The notes under the pieces were generated by a model. It was not told the DNA's origin, did not search any database, and worked only from the letters and a program-made list of their open reading frames with translations. A program made the position numbers and the translations under genes. From Mycobacterium sp. SM1 (GTDB lineage: Bacteria > Actinomycetota > Actinomycetes > Mycobacteriales > Mycobacteriaceae), in NCBI RefSeq assembly GCF_018361265.1, contig NZ_JAFLNH010000003.1:136501-200500 (forward strand): a stretch of 64,000 bases of DNA, written 5' to 3'. Numbering within the stretch: position 1 is the first letter of the stretch; each line of letters begins with the position of its first letter. This document shows, piece by piece, positions 49,809-63,826 of this stretch.

Positions 49809-50764
49809 GCCCAAGGCATCTGCTGGCCGCCGGCGACCTGACCCGTGACGCCGCCAGCGCCATCCTCGATGACGCCGACCGGTTCGCGCAGGCTCTGGTG
49901 GGCCGGGAGGTCCGCAAGCTGCCGACGTTGCGAGGGCGCACCGTGGTCACCCTGTTCTACGAGAACTCCACCCGCACCCGGGTGTCCTTCGAGGTGGCCG
50001 GCAAATGGATGAGCGCCGACGTGATCAACGTCAGCACGGCCGGCTCCTCGGTGGGCAAGGGCGAGTCGCTGCGGGACACCGCGCTCACCCTGCGCGCGGC
50101 CGGCGCCGATGCGCTGATCATCCGCCACCCGGCGTCGGGGGCCGCCCAGCTGCTGGCCAACTGGACCGCCACCGGCAACGGTGGCCCCTGTGTGATCAAT
50201 GCCGGCGACGGCACCCACGAGCACCCCACCCAGGCGCTGCTGGATGCGCTGACCATCCGCCAGCGCCTCGGTGGCATCGAGGGCCGCCGCGTGGTGATCG
50301 TCGGTGACATCCTGCACAGCCGGGTGGCCCGCTCCAACGTCATGCTGCTGAGCACCCTGGGCGCCGAGGTGGTGCTGGTGGCGCCGCCGACGCTGCTGCC
50401 GGTCGGGGTGGCCGACTGGCCGGTCACCGTTTCCTACGACCTGGACGCCGAACTGCCCGCCGCCGACGCGGTGCTGATGCTGCGGGTACAGGCCGAGCGG
50501 ATGCACGGCGGGTTTTTCCCGTCGGCGCGGGAGTACTCGGTGCTCTACGGACTGTCTGACGGGCGCCAGGCCCTGCTTCCCGGCCACGCCACGGTGCTGC
50601 ATCCCGGCCCGATGCTGCGCGGCATGGAGATCGCGTCCTCGGTGGCCGACTCGTCGCAATCGGCTGTGCTGCAACAGGTTTCCAATGGTGTTCATGTGCG
50701 GATGGCGGTGCTGTTTCACCTGCTGGTCGGCACCGAGTCGGCAGGACAAGAGGGCGCGGCATGA
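49805..50764 (+). CDS. pyrB: Aspartate carbamoyltransferase catalytic chain
   Basis: 319 residues. Carbamoyl-phosphate motif [25 protein letters not shown] and the aspartate-site loop [11 protein letters not shown]. It makes carbamoyl-aspartate, the committed pyrimidine step. No pyrI regulatory chain is present, as in other Actinobacteria. It overlaps pyrR and pyrC by four bases at each end, so translation is coupled. Confidence 0.97.
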   Translation: MSPRHLLAAGDLTRDAASAILDDADRFAQALVGREVRKLPTLRGRTVVTLFYENSTRTRVSFEVAGKWMSADVINVSTAGSSVGKGESLRDTALTLRAAGADALIIRHPASGAAQLLANWTATGNGGPCVINAGDGTHEHPTQALLDALTIRQRLGGIEGRRVVIVGDILHSRVARSNVMLLSTLGAEVVLVAPPTLLPVGVADWPVTVSYDLDAELPAADAVLMLRVQAERMHGGFFPSAREYSVLYGLSDGRQALLPGHATVLHPGPMLRGMEIASSVADSSQSAVLQQVSNGVHVRMAVLFHLLVGTESAGQEGAA

Positions 50765-52098
50765 GCGTGCTGCTCCGTGGGGTGCGCCTGTACGGGGAGG
50801 GTGAGCGCGTCGACGTGCTGGTCGACAGCCCTGGTTTTGAAGGACAGATCGCCGACATCGGCGCGCGGCTTTCGGAGCCCGGGGGACTCGGAAAAGGCCT
50901 CAAAAAAGACCTCGACGACGTTGACGTCATCGATGCCACCGGCCAGGTGCTGCTGCCCGGGCTGGTCGACCTGCACACCCACCTGCGCGAGCCCGGCCGC
51001 GAATACGCCGAGGACATCGAGACCGGCTCGGCGGCGGCGGCTCTCGGCGGATACACGGCGGTGTTCGCGATGCCCAACACCACCCCGGTCGCCGACAGCC
51101 CGGTGGTCACCGACTATGTCTGGCACCGCGGCCAGCAGGTCGGGCTGGTCGATGTGCACCCGGTCGGCGCGGTCACCGTGGGGCTGGCCGGAACCGAGCT
51201 CACCGAGATGGGCATGATGGCCGCCGGGGCGGCGCAGGTGCGGATGTTCTCCGACGACGGCAACTGCGTGGCCGATCCGCTGGTGATGCGCCGCGCCCTG
51301 GAATACGCCACCGGCCTGGGCGTGCTGATCGCCCAGCACGCCGAGGAGCCCAGACTGACCGTCGGGGCCGTCGCCCACGAGGGGCCCACCGCCGCCCGGC
51401 TTGGGCTCTCCGGCTGGCCCCGAGCCGCCGAGGAGTCGATCGTGGCCCGGGACGCCCTGCTGGCCCGCGACGCTGGCGCCCGGCTGCACATCTGCCACGC
51501 CTCCACCGCCGGCACCGTCGAGATCCTGCGATGGGCTAAGGCACGGGGCATCGCGATCACCGCCGAGGTGACACCGCATCACCTGATGCTCGACGATCGG
51601 CGATTGGCGACCTATGACGGGGTGTACCGGGTCAACCCGCCACTGCGGGAGCCGGCCGACGCCGCCGCGTTGCGGCAAGCGCTGGTTGAGGGTGTTATCG
51701 ACTGTGTGGCCACCGATCACGCCCCGCACGCCGAGCACGAGAAGTGCGTCGAATTTTCCGCGGCGCTTCCCGGCATGCTGGGGCTGCAGACCGCGCTGTC
51801 GGTGGTGGCGGCGACGATGGTGGCGCCCGGCCTGCTGAGCTGGCGCGATGTCGCACGGGTCATGAGCGAGAATCCGGCGCGCATCGCTGGGCTCCCCGAC
51901 CACGGCCGCCCGTTGGCGGTGGGTGAGCCGGCCAACCTCACCGTGGTCGACCCCGACGCCACCTGGACGGTTACCGGGGCCGGGCTGGCCAGCCGGTCGG
52001 CCAACACCCCTTATGAGGCGATGACACTGCCCGCGACCGTGACCGCGACGCTGCTGCGCGGCAAAATCACCGCCCGCGACGGGAAGTGCCCGGCATGA
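50761..52098 (+). CDS. pyrC: Dihydroorotase
   Basis: 445 residues, type I amidohydrolase. Metal ligands in [38 protein letters not shown] and [13 protein letters not shown]. It has a short insertion near residues 35-55 ([16 protein letters not shown]) relative to M. tuberculosis PyrC (about 430). It closes carbamoyl-aspartate to dihydroorotate and probably packs with PyrB. Confidence 0.96.
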   Translation: MSVLLRGVRLYGEGERVDVLVDSPGFEGQIADIGARLSEPGGLGKGLKKDLDDVDVIDATGQVLLPGLVDLHTHLREPGREYAEDIETGSAAAALGGYTAVFAMPNTTPVADSPVVTDYVWHRGQQVGLVDVHPVGAVTVGLAGTELTEMGMMAAGAAQVRMFSDDGNCVADPLVMRRALEYATGLGVLIAQHAEEPRLTVGAVAHEGPTAARLGLSGWPRAAEESIVARDALLARDAGARLHICHASTAGTVEILRWAKARGIAITAEVTPHHLMLDDRRLATYDGVYRVNPPLREPADAAALRQALVEGVIDCVATDHAPHAEHEKCVEFSAALPGMLGLQTALSVVAATMVAPGLLSWRDVARVMSENPARIAGLPDHGRPLAVGEPANLTVVDPDATWTVTGAGLASRSANTPYEAMTLPATVTATLLRGKITARDGKCPA

Positions 52099-52595
52099 GC
52101 TCCGCCATCCTGGTTGGGTCGCTGCTCTTCGCCGCGGCGCTGGTGGTGGGGATCGCGGTGGTGATCCGGCTGATGATGCGCGGCTGGCGAGCGCGGGCGC
52201 GCCGGCTAGCCGCGCTGGTCGGCACGCTGCCCGCCATCCCCGACACGGTGGGCGAGCCGATCGTCGCACCCACTCGCGGGGTGTATGTGGGTTGCACGCT
52301 GGCGCCCGACGGGCGCGACCGGGTTGCCGTGGGCGATCTCGGCTACCGCACCAAGGCGGTGCTGACCCGCTACCCCGAGGGCATCATGGTGCAACGCAGC
52401 GGGGGGCGGCCGATCTGGATTCCCCAGGAGTCGATCACGGCCATTCGCACCGAACGCGCCATGACCGCGCCGGTGGGTGCTCGCAGCGGCATACTGACGA
52501 TCCGGTGGCGGCTGCCCTCGGGCGTCGAGATCGACACCGGGTTTCGCGGCGACGACGCCGGTGAGTACGCCCGCTGGCTGCCGGAGGCCGGCTGA
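52095..52595 (+). CDS. Membrane-anchored PH-like protein of the pyr operon (Rv1382-like)
   Basis: 166 residues. One N-terminal transmembrane helix (about 5-25, [20 protein letters not shown]), a short basic stretch, and then a compact beta-rich domain resembling bacterial PH domains ([29 protein letters not shown] through [18 protein letters not shown]). It overlaps pyrC and carA by one to four bases, a position conserved in M. tuberculosis, so it is co-translated with pyrimidine enzymes although no enzymatic motif is visible. The role is unknown. Confidence 0.87.
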   Translation: MSSAILVGSLLFAAALVVGIAVVIRLMMRGWRARARRLAALVGTLPAIPDTVGEPIVAPTRGVYVGCTLAPDGRDRVAVGDLGYRTKAVLTRYPEGIMVQRSGGRPIWIPQESITAIRTERAMTAPVGARSGILTIRWRLPSGVEIDTGFRGDDAGEYARWLPEAG

Positions 52596-53718
52596 TGAGC
52601 GCCCGCGCCCAGCTGGTGCTCGAGGACGGCCGCATCTTCACCGGGAGCCCGTTCGGCGCGGTCGGCCAGACGCTCGGCGAGGCGGTCTTTTGCACCGGCA
52701 TGTCCGGCTATCAGGAAACCCTGACCGATCCCAGCTATCACCGCCAGATCGTGGTGGCCACCGCGCCCCAGATCGGCAACACCGGCTGGAACGGCGAGGA
52801 TTCCGAAAGCCGTGGCGAGCGGATCTGGGTGGCCGGCTATGTGGTGCGCGACCCGTCGCCGCGGGCCTCGAGCTGGCGGGCGGCCGGCACGCTGGAAGAC
52901 CAGCTGGTGCGCCAGCAGATCGTCGGGGTGGCCGGCATCGACACCCGCACCGTGGTGCGGCACCTGCGGACCCGCGGCTCGATGAAGGCAGGGATATTTT
53001 CGGGTGCGGCGCTTGCCGATCCCGCGAAGCTACTGGAGCGGGTGCGAGCCCAGCCGCCGATGCTCGGCGCCGACCTTGCCGGCCAAGTCAGCACCGCGAC
53101 CGGTTATGTCGTCGAACCCCAAGGCCCGCCGCGGTTTACCGTCGCTGCGGTGGATCTCGGGATCAAAGCCAACACCCCCCGCAACTTCGCCCGCCGCGGC
53201 ATCCGCAGCCACGTGCTGCCGTCGACGGTGACGTTCGAGCAGATCAGCGAACTCCACCCCGACGGGGTGTTTTTGTCCAACGGCCCCGGCGACCCGGCCA
53301 CCGCCGATCACCTGGTCACGCTGACGCGCGCGGTGCTGAACGCCGGAATCCCGTTGTTCGGCATCTGCTTCGGCAACCAAATCCTGGGGCGGGCGCTGGG
53401 CTTGTCGACGTACAAGATGGTGTTCGGCCACCGCGGGATCAACATCCCGGTCATCGACCACGCCACCGGACGGGTTGCCATCACCGCGCAAAACCACGGC
53501 TTCGCGCTCGAAGGAGAGGCGGGCCAGCGCTTCGACACTCCGTTCGGGCCCGCTGTCGTCAGCCACACCTGCGCCAACGACGGTGTCGTCGAGGGCGTCA
53601 AACTCGCTAGTGGCCAAGCGTTTTCGGTGCAATACCACCCGGAGGCGGCGGCCGGCCCGCACGACGCGGAGTACCTGTTCGACCGGTTCGTCGACCTGAT
53701 GGCGGGGGAGGGGCGATA

Positions 53719-53719
<1 letters not shown>
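52595..53719 (+). CDS. carA: Carbamoyl-phosphate synthase small chain
   Basis: 374 residues. An N-terminal CPSase small domain ([18 protein letters not shown]) and a class I glutamine amidotransferase domain with the nucleophilic Cys in [12 protein letters not shown] and the catalytic His/Glu in [10 protein letters not shown]. The usual GICLGHQ is GICFGNQ, as in mycobacterial homologues. It supplies ammonia to CarB. The stop overlaps the carB start. Confidence 0.96.
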
Positions 53720-57066
<3,347 letters not shown>

Positions 57067-57068
57067 CG

Positions 57069-57926
57069 ATGCCCGGGTTCGGCGCCCGGTTACGCGACGC
57101 GATCGCGCGCCGCGGTCCGCTGTGTCTGGGCATCGACCCGCACCCGCAGTTGCTGCGGGCGTGGGACCTGCCGGCCACCCCCGACGGCCTGGCGGCGTTC
57201 TGCGAGACCTGCGTGCAGGCCTACTCCGGTTTTGCTGTCGTCAAGCCGCAGGTGGCGTTCTTCGAGGCTTACGGCGCCGCGGGCTACGCGGTGCTGGAGC
57301 GCACTATCGCCGCGCTGCGCGACGCCGGCGTGCTGGTGCTGGCCGATGCGAAACGCGGCGACATCGGCTCGACGATGGCGGCCTACGCGGCGGCCTGGGT
57401 CGGTGACTCGCCGCTAGCCGCCGACGCCGTCACGGCGTCGCCGTATTTGGGGTTCGGCTCGTTGCGGCCGCTATTGCAGAGCGCTGCGGCCCGCGGGCGC
57501 GGGGTGTTCGTGCTGGCGGCGACGTCTAACCCGGAGGCGGCGGCGGTGCAGCGCGCCGACGCCGGCGGCCGCACGGTGGCGCAGTCGATCGTCGACCAGG
57601 CGGCCTCGGTCAACCGGGCGGCGCGGCCCGAGCCGGGCTTCGTCGGGGTGGTCGTCGGCGCGACGCTGGTCGGCGACCCCGGCGGGTTGCCGGATGTCAG
57701 CGCCCTGGGCGGACCGGTGCTGGTACCCGGGATCGGGGCGCAGGGCGGGCGGGTTGACGGGCTCGCCGGCCTGGGCGGGGCGGCACCCGGACAGCTGTTG
57801 CCGGCGGTATCGCGCGCGGTGTTGCGCGCCGGCCCGGAAGTCAGCGCGCTGCGCGCGGCGGCCGAGCGGCTGCGTGACGCCGTCACATCCTCGCTGTTGA
57901 GCGCCGACGCGCGACCTCAGGATTGA
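57069..57926 (+). CDS. pyrF: Orotidine 5'-phosphate decarboxylase, type 2
   Basis: 285 residues. Catalytic Lys/Asp in [19 protein letters not shown], with an N-terminal [14 protein letters not shown] and a C-terminal VPGIGAQGG phosphate loop, as in the type 2 family. It produces UMP, ending the pathway encoded by this operon (dihydroorotate dehydrogenase is elsewhere). It starts two bases after carB. The C-terminus is slightly longer than in M. tuberculosis. Confidence 0.95.
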   Translation: MPGFGARLRDAIARRGPLCLGIDPHPQLLRAWDLPATPDGLAAFCETCVQAYSGFAVVKPQVAFFEAYGAAGYAVLERTIAALRDAGVLVLADAKRGDIGSTMAAYAAAWVGDSPLAADAVTASPYLGFGSLRPLLQSAAARGRGVFVLAATSNPEAAAVQRADAGGRTVAQSIVDQAASVNRAARPEPGFVGVVVGATLVGDPGGLPDVSALGGPVLVPGIGAQGGRVDGLAGLGGAAPGQLLPAVSRAVLRAGPEVSALRAAAERLRDAVTSSLLSADARPQD

Positions 57927-58304
57927 GAGAGTTCCGGGCGCTGCGCCGGGGCGACACGCCCGACACGCCGGGAGGCTCATCATCGGCGCGGTGTTCGGGT
58001 TCGCCGGGCGCGCAGCCGCCGCCCATCCGGGTGCGCCGCCGGCGGCCGCCGCGCCCACAATGCATCCGAAAACCGTTGGCAGCCAGCATGATCCGGGTGT
58101 ATACGACGGGAACGACGCTTTTGAGGCGGCGCTGGACAGGTGCGGGGCCGGCAGGCAAAACGGCGCGTTGGCAGTCCGGCACGCTGGGCCTTTGCGGCTG
58201 CAAGCAAGGGGGCGGGTTAGATTTCGTCGGATAGCGTGGGTACGGTCGTCTCCGCGGCTGGAGTACCGGCTGAGACAAACCCAGATCGATGAGACGGAGG
58301 AATC
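57927..58304. other. Intergenic region before mihF
   Basis: 378 bases without a supported gene. In M. tuberculosis a PE/PPE pair occupies this interval as I recall; nothing like it is here. The last 100 bases should hold the mihF promoter; the RBS GACGGAGGAATC ends next to the GTG. Confidence 0.5.
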
Positions 58305-58622
58305 GTGGCCCTTCCCCGGTTGACCGACGAACAGCGCACGGCCGCGTTGGAAAAGGCTGCTGCCGCCCGTCGAGCGCGAGCCGAGCTCAAGGATCGACTC
58401 AAGCGTGGCGGCACTAGCCTGAAACAAGTGCTCAAGGATGCCGAGACCGACGAGGTCTTGGGCAAGATGAAGGTGTCCGCGCTGCTTGAGGCGTTGCCGA
58501 AAGTGGGCAAGGTCAAAGCGCAGGAAATCATGACCGAGCTCGAGATCGCGCCGACCCGGCGTTTGCGCGGCCTGGGCGATCGTCAGCGAAGGGCATTGCT
58601 GGAAAAGTTCGGCTCCGCCTAG
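58305..58622 (+). CDS. mihF: Mycobacterial integration host factor
   Basis: 105 residues, nearly identical to M. tuberculosis mIHF (Rv1388). All-helical; the basic N-terminal helix ([21 protein letters not shown]) and the H2TH-type core ([22 protein letters not shown]) bind DNA non-specifically and bend it. Essential nucleoid-associated protein. The GTG start at 58305 is chosen, giving the experimentally favoured short form [11 protein letters not shown]. It is followed immediately by a 59-bp tandem repeat. Confidence 0.96.
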   Translation: MALPRLTDEQRTAALEKAAAARRARAELKDRLKRGGTSLKQVLKDAETDEVLGKMKVSALLEALPKVGKVKAQEIMTELEIAPTRRLRGLGDRQRRALLEKFGSA

Positions 58623-58858
58623 CCCGGCGACGATGCGCCCCGTGGGAGCGGGGTGCGCAGGAGCCGGGCGATTCGGGCGGGCCCGGCGACGATGCGCCCC
58701 GTGGGAGCGGGGTGCGCAGGAGCCGGGCGATTCGGGCGGGCCCGGCGACGATGCGCCCCGTGGGAGCGGGGTGCGCAGGAGCCGGGCGATTCGGGCGGGC
58801 CCGGCGACGATGCGCCCCGTGGGAGCGGGGTGCGCAGGAGCCGGGCGATTCGGGCGGG
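58623..58858. repeat. Minisatellite: four perfect 59-bp tandem repeats (VNTR)
   Basis: Units begin at 58623, 58682, 58741 and 58800 and appear identical. Each starts CCCGGCGACGATGCG, contains a CCCCGTGGGAGCGGGG hairpin (CCCC/GGGG) and ends ATTCGGGCGGG. The array fills the mihF-gmk gap and ends 21 bases before the gmk start. It looks like a MIRU-type locus whose copy number would differ between strains. Apparent open frames across it are by-products of the repeat. Confidence 0.95.
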
Positions 58859-58879
58859 CCGCAGGATTCAGGAGCGTCG

Positions 58880-59497
58880 GTGGGCGACGACCGGGAACCG
58901 GATGGTGAGCGTTGTCGGCGCAACGGCAGGGGACGCGTGGTGGTGCTGTGCGGCCCCTCCGCGGCCGGAAAGTCGACATTGGTCCAGTGCTTGCGGGAAC
59001 GCATCCCCGACCTGCGCTTTAGCGTGTCGGTCACGACCCGGGCGCCCAGGCCGGGCGAGGTCGACGGCGTCGACTACCACTTTGTGACCCAGGCCCGGTT
59101 TCAAGAGCTGATCGAGCAGGGAGCCCTGCTGGAGTGGGCGGAGATCCACGGCGGCCTGCACCGCTCGGGCACGCTGGCCCAGCCCGTGCGTGAGGCGGCC
59201 GCGTCGGGGTGTCCGGTGCTGATCGAGGTCGACCTGGCCGGCGCGCGCGCGATCAAAAAGGCGATGCCCGAGGCCGTCACCGTGTTTGTGGCACCGCCGA
59301 GTTGGGAGGCCCTAGAGGCCAGGTTGGTCGGCCGGGGGACCGAAACGCCGGAGGCGATCCGCCGCCGGCTGGCCACCGCGCGCGCCGAGCTGGCGGCGCA
59401 GCGGGATTTCGATCACGTCATCGTGAACAACCGATTGGAGACCGCCTGCAGCGAATTGGTATCGTTGCTAGTGGGAACTGCGCCGAATACCGCGTGA
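58880..59497 (+). CDS. gmk: Guanylate kinase
   Basis: 205 residues. P-loop [12 protein letters not shown]-binding [19 protein letters not shown], and [21 protein letters not shown], with the C-terminal [24 protein letters not shown]. It phosphorylates GMP to GDP. The GTG at 58880 is chosen because AGGAG lies five bases upstream; longer readings would translate the tandem repeat. The first 20 residues are a variable extension, as in M. tuberculosis. Confidence 0.95.
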   Translation: MGDDREPDGERCRRNGRGRVVVLCGPSAAGKSTLVQCLRERIPDLRFSVSVTTRAPRPGEVDGVDYHFVTQARFQELIEQGALLEWAEIHGGLHRSGTLAQPVREAAASGCPVLIEVDLAGARAIKKAMPEAVTVFVAPPSWEALEARLVGRGTETPEAIRRRLATARAELAAQRDFDHVIVNNRLETACSELVSLLVGTAPNTA

Positions 59498-59595
59498 TGC
59501 GGTTCGTCCAGGTTCTGCCCAGGTCTTATCGCTAAGTTTTCGCTACGTTATCGTCAAATTCATCGCCGCTCGACGCCATCAGGAGATTCGCCTAC

Positions 59596-59925
59596 GTGAG
59601 CACTTCGCAATCCGACGCCCGACTGGCCGCCGTTCCCGCCGGGGATCATCCCGACGCCGCCGGCGCGGCAGCCGCCTACGACGTCCCGCTGGGCCTCACC
59701 AACCCGCCAATCGACGAGTTGCTCGAGCGGGTGTCGAGCAAGTATGCCTTGGTGATCTTTGCGGCGAAGCGGGCCCGCCAGATCAACGACTACTACAACC
59801 AGCTCGGGGAGGGCATCCTCGAATATGTCGGCCCGCTGGTCGAGCCGGGCTTGCACGAAAAGCCGCTGACCATCGCATTACGCGAAATCCACGCCGGCCT
59901 GCTCGAGCACACCGAAGGCGAATAG
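59596..59925 (+). CDS. rpoZ: RNA polymerase omega subunit
   Basis: 109 residues (M. tuberculosis 110). The omega core is [38 protein letters not shown], followed by the actinobacterial [24 protein letters not shown]. It helps assemble and stabilise RNA polymerase. GTG start with AGGAG about ten bases upstream. The gmk-rpoZ-coaBC-metK order is conserved. Confidence 0.96.
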   Translation: MSTSQSDARLAAVPAGDHPDAAGAAAAYDVPLGLTNPPIDELLERVSSKYALVIFAAKRARQINDYYNQLGEGILEYVGPLVEPGLHEKPLTIALREIHAGLLEHTEGE

Positions 59926-60002
59926 CACGGTCGGGGCGGGCCTGCGATGACGCTCGGTGACAAGCGGCGCGACATCAGCCCTATGGCCACGGGGCCGAGC
60001 TG

Positions 60003-61244
60003 ATGGAACGTAGACGCATCATCGTTGGCGTTTCCGGAGGGATCGCCGCCTACAAGGCCTGTACGGTTGTTCGACAGCTCACCGAGGCCGGTCACCGGGT
60101 GCGGGTGATTCCCACCGAATCCGCGTTGCGGTTCGTTGGCGCCGCCACCTTCGAGGCGCTGTCCGGTGAGCCGGTGTGCACGGGGGTCTTCGAGGATGTT
60201 CCGCTGGTGCCGCACGTGCATTTGGGGCAGGAGGCGGAGCTGGTGGTGGTGGCGCCGGCCACCGCCGACCTGCTGGCCCGGGCGGCGGCCGGGCGGGCCG
60301 ATGATCTGCTGACCGCCACTCTGCTCACGGCGCGATGTCCGGTGCTGTTCGCGCCGGCGATGCACACCGAGATGTGGTTGCACCCGGCCACCGTCGACAA
60401 CGTGGCCACGCTGCGCCGCCGCGGCGCGGTGGTGCTGGAACCGGCATCGGGCCGGCTGACCGGCACCGACAGCGGAGCGGGCCGATTGCCCGAGGCGGAG
60501 GAGATCACCACGTTTGCCCATCTGCTGCTGGAGCGGGCCGACGCGTTGCCTTATGACCTTGCGGGCTCCCGGATCCTGGTGACCGCCGGCGGCACCCGCG
60601 AGCCGATAGATCCGGTGCGCTACATCGGCAACCGCAGCTCGGGCAAGCAGGGGTATGCGGTCGCGCGGGTCGCCGCCCAGCGCGGCGCCGAGGTGACCCT
60701 GATCGCCGGACACACCGCCGGGCTCATCGACCCTGCCGGGGTCGAGGTGGTGCACGTCAGCTCGGCGCAGCAGATGCGCGACGCGGTGTCCAAGCATGCC
60801 CCGGACGCCCACGTGCTGGTCATGGCAGCCGCCGTCGCCGACTTCCGGCCGGCGCGGGTGGCGGCGGCCAAGATCAAAAAGGGTGCCGAGGCATCGCCGA
60901 CGATCGAGCTTGTGCGCAACGACGACGTGCTGGCCGGGGTTGTCCGCGCGCGATCCGAGGGCCAGCTTCCCCTGATGCGCGCCATTGTCGGGTTCGCCGC
61001 CGAGACCGGCGACACCAACGGTGATGTGCTGTTCCATGCGCGCGACAAGTTACGCCGCAAGGGCTGTGACCTGCTGGTGGTCAACGCCGTCGGGGAAGGC
61101 CGGGCTTTTGAGGTGGACAGCAACGACGGCTGGTTGCTGGCGTCAGACGGCACCGAGTCGGCGCTGCAGCACGGCTCCAAGACGTTGATGGCCAGTCGTA
61201 TCGTGGATGCGGTCGCCGCGTTCCTGCACCGCAGCGGCGGATAG
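60003..61244 (+). CDS. coaBC: Bifunctional PPC decarboxylase / phosphopantothenate-cysteine ligase
   Basis: 413 residues (dfp, Rv1391). The N-terminal flavoprotein domain (IIVGVSGGIAAYKACTVVRQL) carries the decarboxylase His in PLVPHVHLGQEAE and the APAMHTEMW clamp. The C-terminal CoaB domain starts at about 185 with VTAGGTREPIDPVRYIGNRSSGKQG and includes AAAVADFRP and KIKK. It makes 4'-phosphopantetheine for CoA. ATG start 60003. Confidence 0.95.
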   Translation: MERRRIIVGVSGGIAAYKACTVVRQLTEAGHRVRVIPTESALRFVGAATFEALSGEPVCTGVFEDVPLVPHVHLGQEAELVVVAPATADLLARAAAGRADDLLTATLLTARCPVLFAPAMHTEMWLHPATVDNVATLRRRGAVVLEPASGRLTGTDSGAGRLPEAEEITTFAHLLLERADALPYDLAGSRILVTAGGTREPIDPVRYIGNRSSGKQGYAVARVAAQRGAEVTLIAGHTAGLIDPAGVEVVHVSSAQQMRDAVSKHAPDAHVLVMAAAVADFRPARVAAAKIKKGAEASPTIELVRNDDVLAGVVRARSEGQLPLMRAIVGFAAETGDTNGDVLFHARDKLRRKGCDLLVVNAVGEGRAFEVDSNDGWLLASDGTESALQHGSKTLMASRIVDAVAAFLHRSGG

Positions 61245-61324
61245 GTGAGCAGACGTCCGTCGGCGTGTCTGTTCGGGCTCCCGGAACACCCGCAACACCG
61301 TGGGCCGGATCGGGGCAGGGCCGA

Positions 61325-61330
61325 TATAAT
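61325..61330 (+). promoter_or_regulatory. metK promoter -10 hexamer
   Basis: A perfect TATAAT lies 58 bases before the metK start. No recognisable -35 is 16-18 bases upstream. No SAM riboswitch structure could be recognised in the 143-base gap. Confidence 0.5.
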
Positions 61331-61387
61331 TTGTCTGGCTAACAATTTGGCGGGTGACGAGGGTAGGCGAGGCGGAAGGATGGCGTG

Positions 61388-62602
61388 GTGAGTCGGACGG
61401 GACGGCTGTTTACCAGCGAGTCAGTGACGGAGGGGCATCCCGACAAGATCTGCGATGCCATCAGCGACTCGATACTTGACGCGCTGTTGGGCCAGGATCC
61501 CGGCTCACGCGTGGCGGTCGAGACACTGGTGACCACCGGGCAGGTGCACGTCGTGGGGGAGGTGACCACGAGCGCCAAGGAGGCCTTCGCCGACATCACG
61601 ACCACGGTTCGCAACCGCATCCTGGAGATCGGCTACGACTCGTCGGACAAGGGTTTCGACGGGGCGTCCTGCGGGGTGAACATCGCTATCGGCAAGCAGT
61701 CACCCGACATTGCGCAGGGCGTCGACACCGCCCACGAGGCCCGTGTCGAGGGCGTCTTGGACCCGCTGGCCACGCAGGGCGCCGGGGATCAGGGCCTGAT
61801 GTTCGGCTACGCCATCAGCGACACCCCGGAGCTGATGCCGCTGCCCATCGCGCTGGCGCACCGGCTGGCCCGGCGGTTGGCCGAGGTGCGCAAGAACGGC
61901 GTGCTGCCGTATCTGCGTCCCGACGGCAAGACGCAGGTCACCATCGCCTTCGACGGCACCACCCCGGTGCGGCTGGACACCGTCGTCATCTCCACCCAGC
62001 ACGCCGCCGACATCGACCTGGACGACACCTTGACTCCCGATATCCGGGAGAAGGTGCTCAACACCGTCCTGAACGATCTGGCCCATGACACCCTGGACAC
62101 CTCCTCGGTGCGGTTGCTGGTCAACCCGACCGGCAAGTTCGTCGTCGGGGGGCCGATGGGTGACGCCGGGCTGACCGGCCGCAAGATCATTGTCGACACC
62201 TACGGCGGGTGGGCCCGCCACGGCGGCGGCGCCTTTTCCGGAAAGGATCCGTCCAAGGTGGACCGCTCTGCGGCGTACGCCACGCGCTGGGTGGCCAAGA
62301 ACGTCGTGGCCGCCGGGCTGGCGCAGCGAGTGGAAGTTCAGGTGGCCTACGCCATCGGCAAAGCCGCCCCGGTCGGGCTGTTCGTGGAGACGTTCGGCAC
62401 CGAGACCGTCGACCCGGTCAAGATCGAGCGGGCCATCGGCGAGGTGTTCGATCTGCGGCCGGGGGCGATCATCCGCGACCTGGACCTGCTGCGCCCGATC
62501 TACGCGCAGACCGCCGCCTACGGACATTTCGGCCGCGACGACCTCGACCTGCCGTGGGAGCGGCTCAACAAGGTCGATGACCTCAAAAGCGCGGTCACCT
62601 AA
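61388..62602 (+). CDS. metK: S-adenosylmethionine synthetase
   Basis: 404 residues. Signatures: [21 protein letters not shown], the [12 protein letters not shown] loop and [19 protein letters not shown]. It makes SAM from methionine and ATP. GTG 61388 is preferred over a GTG one codon upstream, which lies too close to the GGAAGGA RBS. It converges on the esterase gene, with 42 bases between stops. Confidence 0.96.
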   Translation: MSRTGRLFTSESVTEGHPDKICDAISDSILDALLGQDPGSRVAVETLVTTGQVHVVGEVTTSAKEAFADITTTVRNRILEIGYDSSDKGFDGASCGVNIAIGKQSPDIAQGVDTAHEARVEGVLDPLATQGAGDQGLMFGYAISDTPELMPLPIALAHRLARRLAEVRKNGVLPYLRPDGKTQVTIAFDGTTPVRLDTVVISTQHAADIDLDDTLTPDIREKVLNTVLNDLAHDTLDTSSVRLLVNPTGKFVVGGPMGDAGLTGRKIIVDTYGGWARHGGGAFSGKDPSKVDRSAAYATRWVAKNVVAAGLAQRVEVQVAYAIGKAAPVGLFVETFGTETVDPVKIERAIGEVFDLRPGAIIRDLDLLRPIYAQTAAYGHFGRDDLDLPWERLNKVDDLKSAVT

Positions 62603-62644
62603 CGACCCGGTGGTCGCCGGGGCCGAAACACCGATGCGGGACCG

Positions 62645-63625
62645 TCACACACCCGTCGCATCGCCGGGCTGCACGTGCAGCGCGGCGCGCAGCGCCGCCA
62701 GTCCGCGGTCCAGGGCCGCGGTGGCGGCCGGCACCACACCGGCGTAGCCGAGGTAGCCGTGCACCAACGACTCGGCGTGGTGCACCTCGACGGGCACACC
62801 GGCGGCGGCCAGCCGCTCGCCGTAGCGGATCCCGTCGTCGCGCAGCGGGTCGTGACCGGCGACGCCGATGTAGGCGGGCGGCAGGCCGGCCAGGTTCTGC
62901 GCTCGGCCCGGCGCTAGTCCGACCGGCGGATCGGACAAATCGACGTTCCCTGCGTACCACCGGGAAAACGCGGCGATGGCGTCACGGTCGAGGATGGGCG
63001 CGCCGGCGTTCTCGGTGAACGACGGCAGCGATGCATCCCACAGCGTGGCCGGATACCACAGCAGCTGGAAGGCGATCGGCGGGCCGCCGCTGTCACGGGC
63101 GCGCTGCGCGATCACCGCGGCGATGGTGCCGCCCGCCGAGTCCCCGGCCACGCCCATGCGGGCCGGGTCGGCTCCGATGCCGCGACCGTGACGTGCGACC
63201 CATTGCGTAGCGGCCCAGGCATCCTCGATCGCGGCAGGGTAGGGATGCTCGGGCGCCAGCCGGTAGTCGACGGAAACCACGATCGCCCGGGCGCCGACGG
63301 CATGCTGGCGCGCGATGCCGTCGTGGGTGTCCAAGTCGCCCACGCCGAAGCCGCCGCCGTGGAAATACAGCGCGACGGGTGATACGGATCCCGTTTCCGG
63401 CCAATAGATCCGGATCGCGAGCTCGCCGGCCGGACCGTCGAGGACGCGGTTCTCGACGCGCAGCTCGGGATGCACGGGGCGACGGGGCAGGGTGCGCAGC
63501 CGCCGCCGCGCGGCTTCGACCCCCTCGTCGGCCGCTAACCGGAACGGAACCGCGTCCAGTACCTTCAGCAGAATGGGGTCGACGCCTGGTTTCTCCTCGC
63601 TGTCCGGCATGGGACCGTCCCGCAT
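62645..63625 (-). CDS. lipH: HSL-family carboxylesterase (LipH-like)
   Basis: 326 residues, alpha/beta hydrolase of the hormone-sensitive lipase family. Oxyanion-hole HGGGF (89-93), nucleophile Ser163 in GDSAGG, Asp in GHDPLRDDG and His in LVHGYLGYAG. It resembles M. tuberculosis LipH (Rv1399c), sharing YRLAPEHPYPA and LPSFTENA-APILDRD. M. tuberculosis has lipH and lipI side by side; only one is present here, so the gene symbol is tentative. Start ATG 63625, or 63610. Confidence 0.85.
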   Translation of the reverse strand: MRDGPMPDSEEKPGVDPILLKVLDAVPFRLAADEGVEAARRRLRTLPRRPVHPELRVENRVLDGPAGELAIRIYWPETGSVSPVALYFHGGGFGVGDLDTHDGIARQHAVGARAIVVSVDYRLAPEHPYPAAIEDAWAATQWVARHGRGIGADPARMGVAGDSAGGTIAAVIAQRARDSGGPPIAFQLLWYPATLWDASLPSFTENAGAPILDRDAIAAFSRWYAGNVDLSDPPVGLAPGRAQNLAGLPPAYIGVAGHDPLRDDGIRYGERLAAAGVPVEVHHAESLVHGYLGYAGVVPAATAALDRGLAALRAALHVQPGDATGV

Positions 63626-63826
63626 GGGGACACCCTACGCACCGCGCCGGGCGGCACCTCGAGCGCGGTACGGGGCCGGCGGTGGCCCCGGTGTGCATGG
63701 CGGCCGGTGATCGGCTGCCAGCGATCCCATGGTTGCGGCCGCCGTTGGTGCCCGGGGTGAGCATGCCGGGCCGGCGCGGCGGCGCGACCCGGGCGGGCGA
63801 GCGGCGACGCGGACCGGCGGCCCGTC

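Noticed and set aside
57991-58323. A 110-codon open frame before mihF
   Set aside because: Runs through the mihF promoter and start, lacks an RBS and a recognisable family; composition is not convincing.
58633-58920. Open frames with repeated residues across the 59-bp array, and the idea of a CRISPR array
   Set aside because: The units are contiguous and identical with no unique spacers, and a 59-bp unit read in any frame gives repetitive, non-family protein. It is a minisatellite.
61245-61387. SAM riboswitch before metK
   Set aside because: No recognisable SAM-I, SAM-II or SAM-IV core; only a consensus -10 element.
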